Source of the DNA: Calothrix brevissima NIES-22
GTDB lineage: Bacteria; Cyanobacteriota; Cyanobacteriia; Cyanobacteriales; Nostocaceae
NCBI RefSeq assembly: GCF_002367995.1
Contig: NZ_AP018207.1
Location: forward strand, 5,135,963-5,199,962
Length of the DNA stretch: 64,000 bases
Direction: 5' to 3'
Below the pieces are notes generated by a model. That model did not search any database. It saw only the letters and a program-made list of their open reading frames with translations, and had not been told where the DNA came from. Shown here in pieces: positions 54,253-63,535 of the stretch. Both the position numbers and the translations under genes were made by a program. The stretch's first letter is position 1. Every line of letters starts with the position of its first letter.

Positions 54253-55062
54253 TTAGGCAGGAGAAATATTTACTACCCGGTTACCTCTTTGATTCAGTCT
54301 TTGCAGGGTGGGTGAGAGTTGATCGTAAGCCACCAAAGACTCTCTCATACTACGGCGGACTTGAGAATTCTGCCCGCTATTTGCTTGAATAAAGCGCACT
54401 CGGTAAAGCTGTCCGCGATCGCCTGCGACTGTTCCGGTTAGTCCCTTACCAAAGTTCGGGGTTTGAATGGCTGTCGCTAAATTCAAGGCGAGATCCTGGG
54501 TTAACCAAGCAGATTTATTTTTCCCTTGGGCGCGATCGCTGTTTGCATAACCGCGATAGATTTGAAACATCCGGCTAAAACCGACTGTTTTTTGTCCTGT
54601 TTGGGTAGCAAATCCGCGATAATAGGGGACAATTGATTCGCCAAAGTTTTCTTGATATTCCAAAGAATCAATATAAGAATTGATTTCTGCCTCGTATCCT
54701 TTTTGCGTATAGAGATCGACATGGTAGGCAATCTCTGCTTCATCATAGGGCGCACGACCAAGGAGGTGCTTATAGTTGAGTTCGATGAAGCGGACTTGAG
54801 GTGTAGAGTAAAAGAATTTTTGCCGATACAGTTCGGATTGTGCTAATGCCCGCACAAAATCGCGAACGCTAATGTTACCTTGTTGCAATAGCGATTCGGC
54901 ACTGGTGAGACGTTCGCTTTGCATCAGGTGATCGTTGCCAAAAACTTGACGATAGGCAGCATGAATCACTGCTTTTACGTCTTCACTTGCTCTTAATTCT
55001 ATAGGAGCTGTGCCGGCAAATGGCTCAAATCCTAACTGACTGGCGGCCTGGGAACTAGTCAT
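54253..55062 (-). CDS. cpcH2: Rod linker polypeptide (CpcC-type, cpcH2)
   Basis: A 269-residue rod linker starting at ATG 55062 ([24 protein letters not shown]), with GAGGAG 7 nt upstream; the longer frame is not needed. The linker domain (about 20-150) and C-terminal CpcD-type domain (about 200-269) are present. It precedes cpcI2 with a 44-bp gap in the cpc2 operon. Confidence 0.93.
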   Translation of the reverse strand: MTSSQAASQLGFEPFAGTAPIELRASEDVKAVIHAAYRQVFGNDHLMQSERLTSAESLLQQGNISVRDFVRALAQSELYRQKFFYSTPQVRFIELNYKHLLGRAPYDEAEIAYHVDLYTQKGYEAEINSYIDSLEYQENFGESIVPYYRGFATQTGQKTVGFSRMFQIYRGYANSDRAQGKNKSAWLTQDLALNLATAIQTPNFGKGLTGTVAGDRGQLYRVRFIQANSGQNSQVRRSMRESLVAYDQLSPTLQRLNQRGNRVVNISPA

Positions 55063-55095
55063 GACCATTCTCCTCAAGTTCAATCAGAAAAAACA

Positions 55096-55163
55096 TGCCC
55101 AGAACCCCATCAAACTGTTCATGCCAGAAAATTAGCATCCACAGCCTTTAGTTGTTCTGGGCA
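55096..55163. promoter_or_regulatory. Intercistronic hairpin between cpcA2 and cpcH2
   Basis: TGCCCAGAAC (55096-55105) pairs with GTTCTGGGCA (55154-55163) around a 48-nt loop. A stem between alpha-subunit and linker genes often lowers linker expression or stabilises upstream mRNA. Confidence 0.6.
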
Positions 55164-55174
55164 AAAATCAACTC

Positions 55175-55663
55175 TTAGCTTAAAGCGTTGATTGCATAGT
55201 CAATGTAGGAGTTAGCTTCAACAGCTGGGTCGCCGCTCAAGCCATGATTAGCTTTGATGTGCTTGAGAGCTTCAACATACCAGCTAGGAGATAGATCGAA
55301 GGTACGGTTGATTTCTGCCAAACCACCAATTAAGTAGTCGTCTAGAGGGCCTGTACCACCAGCGATTAAACAGTAAGTGATAATGCGGATGTAGTAACCG
55401 ATGTCACGTGCACACTTGTCTTTACCGCGTTGGTCAGCAGCAAAGTTCTTACCTTGCATTTGGGTAGTGTAGGGGAACTTTTGGTATACTGCATTCGCAG
55501 CACCAGAAGCTAGGCTAGAAGCCTTTCCGCTTAATGCTTTAGCTGCATCCAAGCTAGCAGATGCTTGACGGAAACGTCCAAATGCTACTTGAATTTCTGT
55601 AGAGCTCAGAAACCGACCTTGAGAATCTGCGGTAGCGACTGCTTCGGTTAAAGGGGTTTTCAT
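55175..55663 (-). CDS. cpcA2: C-phycocyanin alpha subunit (red-light cpc2 operon)
   Basis: A 162-residue alpha chain ([21 protein letters not shown]) with Cys84 in KDKCARD. It is similar to but distinct from cpcA1. It follows cpcB2 by 75 bp and precedes linker genes, matching the inducible operon of chromatic acclimators. Confidence 0.97.
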   Translation of the reverse strand: MKTPLTEAVATADSQGRFLSSTEIQVAFGRFRQASASLDAAKALSGKASSLASGAANAVYQKFPYTTQMQGKNFAADQRGKDKCARDIGYYIRIITYCLIAGGTGPLDDYLIGGLAEINRTFDLSPSWYVEALKHIKANHGLSGDPAVEANSYIDYAINALS

Positions 55664-55738
55664 GCTGATTATCCTTTCAACAAATTATGTAAAGGTGTGC
55701 GTTAGAAATAAGAAAGATTGAGCTAGTTGAGGATTTTC

Positions 55739-56257
55739 CTAGCCTACAGCCGCAGCCGCACGATCGAAGTAGCTGCTTAATTCAGACATTAAGGAGCTAC
55801 AGTCACCACGGGTAACACCGTTGGGATCGTTAGCGATCGCGATCGCTGCTTCTTTCATCTTAGAAACGCCAGTCGCTACAGAAGCGCCAGGAACGCCCAG
55901 AGCCAAGTAGGTTTCGCGCAAACCGTTTAAGCAGCGATCGTCTAAAACGCTAGCATCGCCTGCAAATACAGCGTAGGTTACATAGCGCAAAATGATTTCC
56001 ATGTCGCGCAAGCAAGCAGCCATACGACGGTTGGTGTAAGCATTACCACCTGGTTGAATTAACTGGGGTTGCTCTTCAAATAGTGCCCGAGCTGCATTAG
56101 CTACAATTGTGGATGCATTACCGGTGATGCGGTTTACAACATCCATCCGTTTAGCACCAGCGGCTACCATATCTTTCAATGCATCGATTTCAGAATCGCT
56201 AACGTAAGAGCCTCTTGTATCAGCTTGGGAAACTACTTTGGTAAAAGCGTCAAGCAT
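55739..56257 (-). CDS. cpcB2: C-phycocyanin beta subunit (red-light cpc2 operon)
   Basis: A 172-residue beta chain starting at ATG 56257 ([16 protein letters not shown]); GGAGATGCTGGA precedes it. Cys82 (AACLRD) and Cys153 (GDCSSLMS) are conserved, and Asn72 is present. It is the first gene of cpcB2-A2-H2-I2-D2, whose promoter region carries an exact L box 380 bp upstream of the start. Confidence 0.97.
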   Translation of the reverse strand: MLDAFTKVVSQADTRGSYVSDSEIDALKDMVAAGAKRMDVVNRITGNASTIVANAARALFEEQPQLIQPGGNAYTNRRMAACLRDMEIILRYVTYAVFAGDASVLDDRCLNGLRETYLALGVPGASVATGVSKMKEAAIAIANDPNGVTRGDCSSLMSELSSYFDRAAAAVG

Positions 56258-56636
56258 TCCAGCATCTCCTAAATAATTACTATGCTGTGGATTCAAATTA
56301 GGTTCAAAATTCTGAATCTTGATGTGAACAAGCAGCATAATTTGTTGAAAGATAACCACGCTATCATCTGTAAATTAGCAAACAGTAACTAGCAAGTTTT
56401 CATGCCTTGCAAATCCGGGCAAATTCCACCCGAAACTGTTAGCTATTTAAAGTTAACTAACGGTACAGTTATCCATCAATTCAATACTGCGAATATCCAT
56501 AACAACTACTTCTCTAAGACTCACAAGCTCAGATCGTGAAATAGTTGAGCCTCAATTTTTCAGAAACTGAACTCTTCCATCCAGGTTAAAGAGTTCAGTG
56601 GTTTTTTGAACCTGCAATTGATTAAAGCAATCCAAT
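56258..56636. promoter_or_regulatory. cpcB2 5' leader and core promoter region
   Basis: The 380 bp between the L box and the cpcB2 start codon. The long leader matches the known long 5' UTR of red-light cpc operons. I cannot fix the transcription start by eye. Confidence 0.5.
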
Positions 56637-56654
56637 TGTGCAAATTTTGTGCAA
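56637..56654. promoter_or_regulatory. L box upstream of cpcB2 (RcaC binding site)
   Basis: On the cpcB2 strand the sequence is TTGCACA, AAAT, TTGCACA: an exact TTGCACA-N4-TTGCACA L box, the direct repeat bound by RcaC in Fremyella diplosiphon to activate cpc2 in red light. It predicts type III chromatic acclimation in this organism. I saw no second L box near pcyA. Confidence 0.9.
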
Positions 56655-56954
56655 ATTTTTATTTGGGTTCAAAGATTTAGTTACGAAATATTAAGAAAAC
56701 CCGCAAACCTTGTACAGTCAAGGATTTATTTTATTTTAATCTTGTCTTTAGATTTAAATTATCGTTACATTTAGCAATATTTGGCAACATTGGGATTAAG
56801 GAAAATTTTTTTGTCCCATTTTTTCCCATCAAAGTGGTTGCTATCAGTGCCATTACTTTTAATATTTATTCAAATAAGTTAATAAATGTCTTGCTTACTT
56901 TTGCTTGTACAGAAAATTATTTAATTTAGCATTCTTAAGCAAAATCAGGATAAC

Positions 56955-57003
56955 TAGGGGCTAGGGCGTATTTGCAAACCCTAGCCCCTAACCCCTAGCC
57001 CCT
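56955..57003. repeat. Heptanucleotide array (CCCCTAG type) abutting the pcyA stop
   Basis: AACTAGGGGCTAGGG on the left and CCCCTAACCCCTAGCCCCTA on the right; the last CTA supplies the TAG stop of pcyA on the minus strand. Confidence 0.9.
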
Positions 57004-57733
57004 ATGCTACATAGTCAAATAGCATCGTGTTCATATAGCGATCTGTCCACTCTGTTCCAAAGGATTTTTCGAGAACTCGGCGGGTTTTATCATTCTGTTG
57101 TTGTTTTGTACAGTAATAGCGTTGACCTGCTAGCACTCTAGAGATGTCAAGATTTGATGTCAGGGGAGTTTCTGTACTGGCAATTTGACAATGAACTGTT
57201 AAAAATTCTCGCACGCGGTGGAGAAACTTATCTTCTTCAGCAGGATTTTCGGGACGTACAAACAGACAAAATTCTGAAAAGATATCGCCCCACTCTGGTA
57301 AAGCCCGTGGTTGGGAAAACTCCACAGGAGATAGAACAGATAACTGTTGATAATAAAGTGGGGGGAGAGTGCGATCGCTACTTACAGGAGACAAATCCGC
57401 GATCGCCGCACTAATTGCGCCGCCTCGCCCGCCTACCAAATCTGTGCCAAAAATGGGAATAGCATATTCAGGATTGGGAAACATGACACAGTGGAGAATA
57501 TCCAATCCATTACCGACTCGCGCCAATTCCAAATGTAGTTTACGAAATTGCGGCGTTTGGTAACAATGATTTTCAATGATCAGCCGTTCACCTTCCAGGT
57601 GTCCCTCCACATAACCTAAACCTTCAGGGACAGAGTAAGGGGAGAGATCCAAGTACTGATGCCAAATTTCTTCAATGGCATCCGCCAATTTGTGGATGAG
57701 AGAATGCTGATGGCTTCTTATCGATGTTTGCAT
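57002..57733 (-). CDS. pcyA: Phycocyanobilin:ferredoxin oxidoreductase
   Basis: A 243-residue PcyA, which reduces biliverdin IXalpha to phycocyanobilin with ferredoxin. The start is ATG 57733 (MQTSIRSHQHSLIHKLADAI). Key residues equivalent to Synechocystis His88, Asp105 and Glu76 are His81, Asp98 and Glu69 (offset 7). It supplies the chromophore for the phycocyanins encoded next to it; placement beside cpc2 and rcaC suggests co-regulation, although no L box is seen here. Confidence 0.95.
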   Translation of the reverse strand: MQTSIRSHQHSLIHKLADAIEEIWHQYLDLSPYSVPEGLGYVEGHLEGERLIIENHCYQTPQFRKLHLELARVGNGLDILHCVMFPNPEYAIPIFGTDLVGGRGGAISAAIADLSPVSSDRTLPPLYYQQLSVLSPVEFSQPRALPEWGDIFSEFCLFVRPENPAEEDKFLHRVREFLTVHCQIASTETPLTSNLDISRVLAGQRYYCTKQQQNDKTRRVLEKSFGTEWTDRYMNTMLFDYVA

Positions 57734-57886
57734 AATAATCAGGAATGATAATAGGTCAATAGGTATTAGCTGACAGTCCCCTACTCCGATCTCTGGCAAT
57801 TACCTGCTATATAAATCCTAGACAAGTCTAGACATTTATTTCTTACTTCACTGGGAGCATGGGAGCAGTTATCCCTCAGTAAGCTT

Positions 57887-58075
57887 TCAAGGTTTAGCCA
57901 ACCTCGATATGTTAATTGCGGCGTTTAAATCCCGATCAATTGAGATACCGCAATTTTTACAGTTGTATGTTCTTTGTTTGAGTGGCATATCTTGAATATG
58001 TCCACAATGGGAACAAGTTTTACTGGATGGATACCATCTATTTATAATCTCCAATTCACAACCAAATAAAAACAC
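57887..58075 (-). pseudogene. Truncated TnpB (IS200/IS605) C-terminal fragment
   Basis: A 62-residue frame with the TnpB zinc-ribbon end: RWYPSSKTCSHCGHIQDMPLKQRTYNCKNCGISIDRDLNAAINI. Only the C-terminal zinc finger and the catalytic-Asp segment DRDLNAAINI are left; the N-terminal part is missing. It is a remnant of an insertion between pcyA and rcaC. Confidence 0.88.
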
Positions 58076-58225
58076 CTATAGCTTGACATTTTTGTCTATA
58101 AGTGTATGGATTTGTCTATTGAGGCAGTTCAGCGACCAAAAGTATTTTCCTATGCGTTGGTTTCCCTCACAACTATTCATGCTTCCATCACCAATGCCCA
58201 ATGCCCCATGTCCCATGCCCTATAA

Positions 58226-60157
58226 TTAACTTGCCCAAGTTTTAACTCTTTGTAACCGCCGCAGAATTCGGTTAGCAAGTTCGACTCCTTTGACTGGCTT
58301 ACATAAATAGTCATCAGCACCCACAGTAAAGGCTTGATTTTGGCTGGCGGCATCTGTGAGTACGCTCAGAAATAATACAGGTAACCGTTGCCAATGAGGG
58401 TCACTGCGGAGAATTTGGCACAGTTCAAAGCCGTTGATTTGTGGCATATTCACATCTAATACTAAAGCATCGGGAGTGACTGCTTGCAGTACTGTCCAAA
58501 ATTGTTGTGGATCGGCTAGAGTTGTGACTTTAAATCCCCAAGGTTTGAGCAGAGTAGGGAGAGTGCGTAACCATTCTTGATCGTCGTCAAGAATCATCAC
58601 TTTCTTGGCTGCTTCCGTACCGCGTAATAGGTTAACGGCGGTGTCAATTACTTGTTCAGCAGAAATTGGTGCGGCTAAAAACAATTTTCCACCCCGGCGC
58701 ATGACTTCTAAGCGATCGCTTAATTCATTGCGATCGCTCATCACGACAATCGGTAATTCCGGGTAACGCTGTGCTAATATCTGCAATATTTCCCAAATAT
58801 TATTGTCTGAATCTGATAAACTAGTTGATAATCTTAACAACACAACATCAGGATTTTGACCAACAGCATCAAAAACCGATTCGGTTGTGAGTAAAGTTTT
58901 AGCCATATCCAACAACGGCGCAATCTCAATCCGAATTCCCTTAGTTGCGGCTACATCTGTTAAAGATTGGTTAAACTCGCTGTCTGAACTGACAATTAAT
59001 AATAACGGCGATTGCCCATTGGGAATTTGCGACATCTGAATCAGTGTAGTCTGCTCAATGTCTTGTTGCAGAGCCATCACCAAAGTTTTCATTAATGGTG
59101 CATGTTTTGGTTGTAGCGGTTCTCGACCACCTAACCAATACTCTAACTGTCTGGCGATGTGAATTGTTTTTGTTAACCCAAAAATTCCCAGAGTACCCGC
59201 TAGTTTATGGGCTAGTTGTTGCGCCTGTGCTTGTTGTTGAGTTTTGAGTTGATTTGCTTGTAAGTCCCTGACGGTTTGTAATAATACTCCAATCTGGTCT
59301 AGGATTTTGGCTTTGCTAGACTTCCATGTATCGTTGAGAAAAGCGAGATATTGTTGCTGGTAATCACTTGGAGGGCGATAATTTTCCCCATCGCTCAACT
59401 TTTGTGGAGATAACGCTATTGATTCCTCATCCGTATAATTACCAATATTATTGGTAGCCAATTGTGTAGAAGATTCTTCTGTATTGATGGCTTTTAAGTA
59501 ATAGCCCCGTCCATGCATGGTAGCAATAAAATCATGGGGCGCGCCTGCTGCAACTAACTTGTGTCTTACCCGCCGGATATGGGAACGGACTGTAGCTTCC
59601 GAAGGAAATTCTTCCGAAGACCATAAGCGATCGAGAAGTTCTTCCGTGCTGAATACATGCTGACAATCCCGCAACAATAATTCTAGCAGATCGTATTCCA
59701 TCGTAGTTAAATTTAGGGGGCGACCATTATAAGTCACTTCACAAGTACTGGGGTTAAGCAGCAAATCGCCCCAAGTCAGTAAAGGAAAAGGATTATTACT
59801 ACCGCGTCTCAGCAAGGCGCGAATCCTGGCGATTAATTCTATAGGGTCGAAAGGCTTAACCATGTAGTCGTCTGCACCAGCATCCAAGCCCTGAACTTTG
59901 GCAGTAATATTATCTTGTGCTGTAAGTAGTAAAATTGGGAAACTATATCCATTTGTGCGGAAGCGCTTGCATAAGCTGATACCATCCAACTTCGGCAGCA
60001 TGATATCTAGTACGATCAGGTCATACTCAAAGGTAGAGCCATAAGTCCAACCCATTTCCCCATCTTTAACCACATCTACAACATAGTTATGGGTTGTCAG
60101 ATTTCTGTTGAGAACTTTAATTAATAAATCATCATCTTCTACAAGCAAGATTTTCAT
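58226..60157 (-). CDS. rcaC: RcaC: chromatic acclimation response regulator
   Basis: A 642-residue multidomain regulator (start ATG 60157, MKILLVEDDD; an in-frame ATG at 60172 adds five residues). Order: receiver 1 (about 1-118, Asp51), OmpR/PhoB winged helix (about 125-225), HPt domain (about 265-370, His317 in LAHKLAGTLG), a receiver-like segment without the Asp (about 382-512), and receiver 2 (about 518-640, Asp568). This matches RcaC of Fremyella, where the first Asp is also residue 51. RcaC binds the L box; one lies 3.5 kb away upstream of cpcB2. The partner RcaE and RcaF genes are not in the window. Confidence 0.93.
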   Translation of the reverse strand: MKILLVEDDDLLIKVLNRNLTTHNYVVDVVKDGEMGWTYGSTFEYDLIVLDIMLPKLDGISLCKRFRTNGYSFPILLLTAQDNITAKVQGLDAGADDYMVKPFDPIELIARIRALLRRGSNNPFPLLTWGDLLLNPSTCEVTYNGRPLNLTTMEYDLLELLLRDCQHVFSTEELLDRLWSSEEFPSEATVRSHIRRVRHKLVAAGAPHDFIATMHGRGYYLKAINTEESSTQLATNNIGNYTDEESIALSPQKLSDGENYRPPSDYQQQYLAFLNDTWKSSKAKILDQIGVLLQTVRDLQANQLKTQQQAQAQQLAHKLAGTLGIFGLTKTIHIARQLEYWLGGREPLQPKHAPLMKTLVMALQQDIEQTTLIQMSQIPNGQSPLLLIVSSDSEFNQSLTDVAATKGIRIEIAPLLDMAKTLLTTESVFDAVGQNPDVVLLRLSTSLSDSDNNIWEILQILAQRYPELPIVVMSDRNELSDRLEVMRRGGKLFLAAPISAEQVIDTAVNLLRGTEAAKKVMILDDDQEWLRTLPTLLKPWGFKVTTLADPQQFWTVLQAVTPDALVLDVNMPQINGFELCQILRSDPHWQRLPVLFLSVLTDAASQNQAFTVGADDYLCKPVKGVELANRILRRLQRVKTWAS

Positions 60158-60165
60158 GGATGCAG

Positions 60166-60486
60166 CTACCAATGGAGAATTCTCATAATTTGCTCTGCCA
60201 GATCTAGCGAGTTAAAATCTTTGCTAATTCCATTACTCACTCGCAAATCAGAAAACTGAAGCTTTGTCGCCATAAATTCCCCTGATTGAAGATTGGCTGA
60301 CTCAAGATTAAGCAATGTCAGCGCAAATTTACTTCCACACCCCAGATGACTTTCTGTCCAAGTTCTATCGCTGTGCTGCTCAATCGGTTGCTCACTAATG
60401 GTGAGTGCTAAACCAGTGCTACCTTGTTTGGGTTCATCTGACGAATCTACTGGTTGAAATCGGTTTTTGCGCCGGATTGCGAACAT
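60166..60486 (-). pseudogene. Histidine-kinase C-terminal (HATPase) remnant upstream of rcaC
   Basis: A 106-residue frame whose middle, GSTGLALTISEQPIEQHSDRTWTESHLGCGSKFALTLL, matches the end of a histidine-kinase ATPase domain (usual form GTGLGLAI...ESxxGxGSxFxFTL), with several conserved glycines changed. No N or F box or sensor domain precedes it. It ends 8 bp before the rcaC start. It may be a relic of a kinase gene once linked to rcaC. The remainder of the gap to 60759 holds nothing recognised. Confidence 0.6.
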
Positions 60487-60759
60487 TGCTGAAAAGAACG
60501 TTTTGACGACTAAATCAATATTTCAGGGGAAATTTCCCATTCTTTACTTAACTTAGCGAAAGTTTAAATCTTATGAAGTTAATGTTGGAAAAATTAACAT
60601 TTTTGCTATGGAAACTCAAGTAAAAACGAGCAAGCGATCGCGCCAACTTCTCAACCACCCCAAGCCTGAAGCTATTTCCATCAATAATTAAGCGATCGCT
60701 CTTGGTTATCTCTGCGATCGCTTTTCAATCTGACTCAATGGATTCTCGATCCCTTATAT

Positions 60760-61779
60760 TTAACGTCGATATTCATCGCCGCAATCACCGATTAACTGAT
60801 ACAAATCGCGCGATTTTTGCGAGACAGCATCAATCTTTTCTAAATCTTCCGCATCTAAATTAACACTAAATACCTTGGCGTTATCTTCTAAGTGTTCCGA
60901 TATTCCCAATCTTGCGCCGACAATTACACCACCGACAACAGGCTTATCTAAAATGTAACGCACTGCAACATTAGAAATACTCACTCCATGCTTATCGGCG
61001 ATAGATTTCAAGGTAGAAAGCAACTCTTGAAATAATCGCCAACCACCCCAAGCATCGACCATATTTTTATACTTTTTCAAGCTAACTGTAGTTAAATCAA
61101 ATCCTCTCGGTTCTGGTTTACCTAAGTATTTTTCTGATAGTAATCCACCGCATACTGTCCCATAAGTAAATAGTTTAATATCGTGCTGTTGACAGAAATT
61201 TATCATATTTACTTCTGGACGACGGTCAACTAGAGAAAATTGCACTTGATTAGAAACGATTTTGATGCCAGCTTCAGTGATAATTTGCAGATGTTCAGTG
61301 TCAAAATTCGTCAAAGCTAAATGTTTAATTTTGCCTTCAGTTTGCAGTTCTGCCATATATTTGAGGGCATCAAGATAGTTTTTATCTTGATATTCCCACC
61401 AATGAAACTGCATTAAATCTAGTGATTCTACATCCATCCGGCGCAGGGAGATATTAATATTATCTTCGACTATTTTTTTAGTCATTTTCCCTGGACGGGG
61501 TACCCATTTGGTAAATGCTTGAATATTTGCTAAAGCTGCTTTACCACGAGTAGCAATAACTTGACGGCGGAATTCACCAATTAAGTCTTCAGCAGGGCCA
61601 TAATGGTCTGCTAAATCCCAAGTTGTAAAACCTGCATCTACATATTTAAACATGGTTTGAATGGCAAATGTGGAATTAATGCGTCCATGTCCGCCAGAAA
61701 CTTGCCACATACCGTTTAAAATGCGACAAATTTTTAAATCGGGGGTAAATTGCAGATAGCTTGCTGTTGGTAAAGTCAT
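60760..61779 (-). CDS. Aldo/keto reductase
   Basis: A 339-residue TIM-barrel oxidoreductase using NADPH. Visible parts: TTWDLADHYGPAEDLIGEF (Asp and Tyr of the catalytic tetrad), AFTKWVPRPGKMTK (Lys region), MQFHWWEYQDKNYLDAL (His), and NVAVRYILDKPVVGGVIVGAR (NADP-binding C-terminal). The substrate is unknown. It stands alone before the c6-like cytochrome gene. Confidence 0.9.
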   Translation of the reverse strand: MTLPTASYLQFTPDLKICRILNGMWQVSGGHGRINSTFAIQTMFKYVDAGFTTWDLADHYGPAEDLIGEFRRQVIATRGKAALANIQAFTKWVPRPGKMTKKIVEDNINISLRRMDVESLDLMQFHWWEYQDKNYLDALKYMAELQTEGKIKHLALTNFDTEHLQIITEAGIKIVSNQVQFSLVDRRPEVNMINFCQQHDIKLFTYGTVCGGLLSEKYLGKPEPRGFDLTTVSLKKYKNMVDAWGGWRLFQELLSTLKSIADKHGVSISNVAVRYILDKPVVGGVIVGARLGISEHLEDNAKVFSVNLDAEDLEKIDAVSQKSRDLYQLIGDCGDEYRR

Positions 61780-61857
61780 GGTGAATGATGAATTATGAAT
61801 GATAAATTATGAAAAAATTGGCGGGGTTTAAACACAATTGTTGTGACATAATTAGCT

Positions 61858-62208
61858 TTATTTTCGCCAATCTTTCTCAGCTTGTTCGAGAACGTAAGCA
61901 GCAACGTTTTCAATTTCTTCTGTTGTTAAACGGTCTTTATAGGCTGACATATTACTTTTACCATTGGTGACAATAGATGTTATTGCCTCTAAAGAATCCA
62001 TATTATATTTCTTCAGTGCTTTCTTTTTTAAAGTCTTACCGCGTCTGATAATATTACCGCCGTTTTCATGACAACCAGCACATTGAATATCAAAGATTTT
62101 CGCCCCGTTGGTTATATCTGCGGCTGTTGCAGGTTGTGTCACCATACTTGTGAAAATTAGGCAAGTAATTAATATCAATTTGATGATTGAAAAAAATTGT
62201 ATTTTCAT
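61858..62208 (-). CDS. Cytochrome c6-like protein
   Basis: A 116-residue c-type cytochrome with a signal peptide (hydrophobic 8-30, ending TQPATAA). The haem site is CAGCH (Cys43, Cys46, His47), and the axial Met is likely Met87 in GKSNMSAYKDRL, where cytochrome c6 usually has MPAF. A Lys-rich insert (KTLKKKALKKY) is notable. It is a c6-type lumenal or periplasmic electron carrier variant rather than the main PetJ. Confidence 0.85.
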   Translation of the reverse strand: MKIQFFSIIKLILITCLIFTSMVTQPATAADITNGAKIFDIQCAGCHENGGNIIRRGKTLKKKALKKYNMDSLEAITSIVTNGKSNMSAYKDRLTTEEIENVAAYVLEQAEKDWRK

Positions 62209-62234
62209 ATAATCAAGTTAAATTTCTGCTGATT

Positions 62235-62456
62235 TCAAGATTCAAAGTAGGCTGTAAATCCTGGGAATTTTTGACATTCTTCTGTAAAAGTTTCGGCATC
62301 GCTGACATCGGCGATTTTATATACCATAATCCGTTGACCATCAGGCAGTTTTTTAGAGGTAATGCAATCGCCTGGATATTTATCAGCGAGTGCTTTAAAT
62401 GCAGCACCATAGCTTTTCCAAGCATCGCCTGAACAATTGATGTTTACTTGCCACAT
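62235..62456 (-). CDS. 73-residue hypothetical protein
   Basis: Start ATG 62456 (MWQVNINCSGDAWKSY); 73 residues, soluble, two-to-three cysteines (NC, DC, EC). It ends GFTAYFES. I do not recognise the family. It precedes the c6-like cytochrome gene on the same strand by 26 bp, so the two may be co-transcribed. Confidence 0.6.
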   Translation of the reverse strand: MWQVNINCSGDAWKSYGAAFKALADKYPGDCITSKKLPDGQRIMVYKIADVSDAETFTEECQKFPGFTAYFES

Positions 62457-62734
62457 AATAGATTTATTTACTATCAACAGATATTCATCATCTCATAAAA
62501 GGGAAATTGCAATACATATTAATTCCTCTGGATATCTATTTAAAGTATCGATAAAAGACTAAGTACGGCAATTACGCCAAAAAGAAGAGTATTTTCTGGG
62601 TAGTAGGCAGACTGATAAGTAATTTGGCAGTAATTTCTATCTAAAGGAAGTGTCTGGTGGAAAAGGGCTAGGTCATAATGACAATAGAGGATGATGTCTA
62701 GAAAATTTTATTAGCTAAATACCCAGAATTGAAA

Positions 62735-63532
62735 ATGAGTAACAATATCAAAGAAAAAATTCAAACTGACCTACAACAAGCTAAAGCAACTGGACAATTG
62801 AGAAGCGATCGCATTCGTGAAATTGTCAAAGCTGCTGTTTCTCAGGTAGCATCTGAATTTAAGGCAGGTTCTATCGAACTACGGACTATTGTTAAGGATG
62901 CAGTTTCAGCTGTGATGGAAACTGCGCAAGAACGTGGTAGCGAAATCAAAGAAGAGGTGACAGCTTCCATTGAAGGTGTGTTAGAAGGAGTCAATAGCCA
63001 ACGCCACGAAAATATTGCGAAAACGCAAACAGAAATTAAAAGATTACAGTCGCAATTAGATAGCGAAGAAGAACAACTGCAAAAAGATGTTGATGTAATT
63101 TTGGCAGAAATTGAAGAGACAGGAAAGGAAACTTCTACGAGTACAAAGAGTGTTCTTGATTCTGTAATTAACGGAATTAAAGATAGCGAAGAAGCAACTT
63201 TATTAAAGAAACGCTATGCACAATTGCAAGCACAACTGGCGATTGTACGCGCTAATTTAGCTGCGCGTTATGGCGGACGTTCTGAGGAAGTACAAAATTA
63301 TTTAGAAGACGCTAAACACTGGTATAATCAGGCGCGTCCCCAAGCAGAAAATATCGCAGCCCAAGTAGAACAAAAGCGATCGCAGCTGGATGATAAACTA
63401 GGAGAAGCGGGAAGTGCGATCGCAAAAAAAGAACGTCAGCTAAAACAGACTTTAAGAGAGGTACTTTTAGCTGCGGCTGATTTGTTTAAAGATAAAGATC
63501 ATTCCGATCAACCAAAACTTCCTCCCAGGTAA
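62735..63532 (+). CDS. Coiled-coil hypothetical protein
   Basis: A 265-residue, highly charged, almost all-helical protein, start ATG 62735 (MSNNIKEKIQTDLQQAKATG). The heptad patterns in about 95-130 (IAKTQTEIKRLQSQLDSEEEQLQKD) and 180-240 suggest long coiled coils. It resembles apolipoprotein-like or DUF-type stress proteins of cyanobacteria, but I cannot name the family. No signal peptide or membrane segment. Confidence 0.7.
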   Translation: MSNNIKEKIQTDLQQAKATGQLRSDRIREIVKAAVSQVASEFKAGSIELRTIVKDAVSAVMETAQERGSEIKEEVTASIEGVLEGVNSQRHENIAKTQTEIKRLQSQLDSEEEQLQKDVDVILAEIEETGKETSTSTKSVLDSVINGIKDSEEATLLKKRYAQLQAQLAIVRANLAARYGGRSEEVQNYLEDAKHWYNQARPQAENIAAQVEQKRSQLDDKLGEAGSAIAKKERQLKQTLREVLLAAADLFKDKDHSDQPKLPPR

Positions 63533-63535
63533 TTT

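Noticed and set aside
56955-57890. Search for an L box at pcyA
   Set aside because: No TTGCACA-N4-TTGCACA or close variant was seen upstream of the pcyA start.
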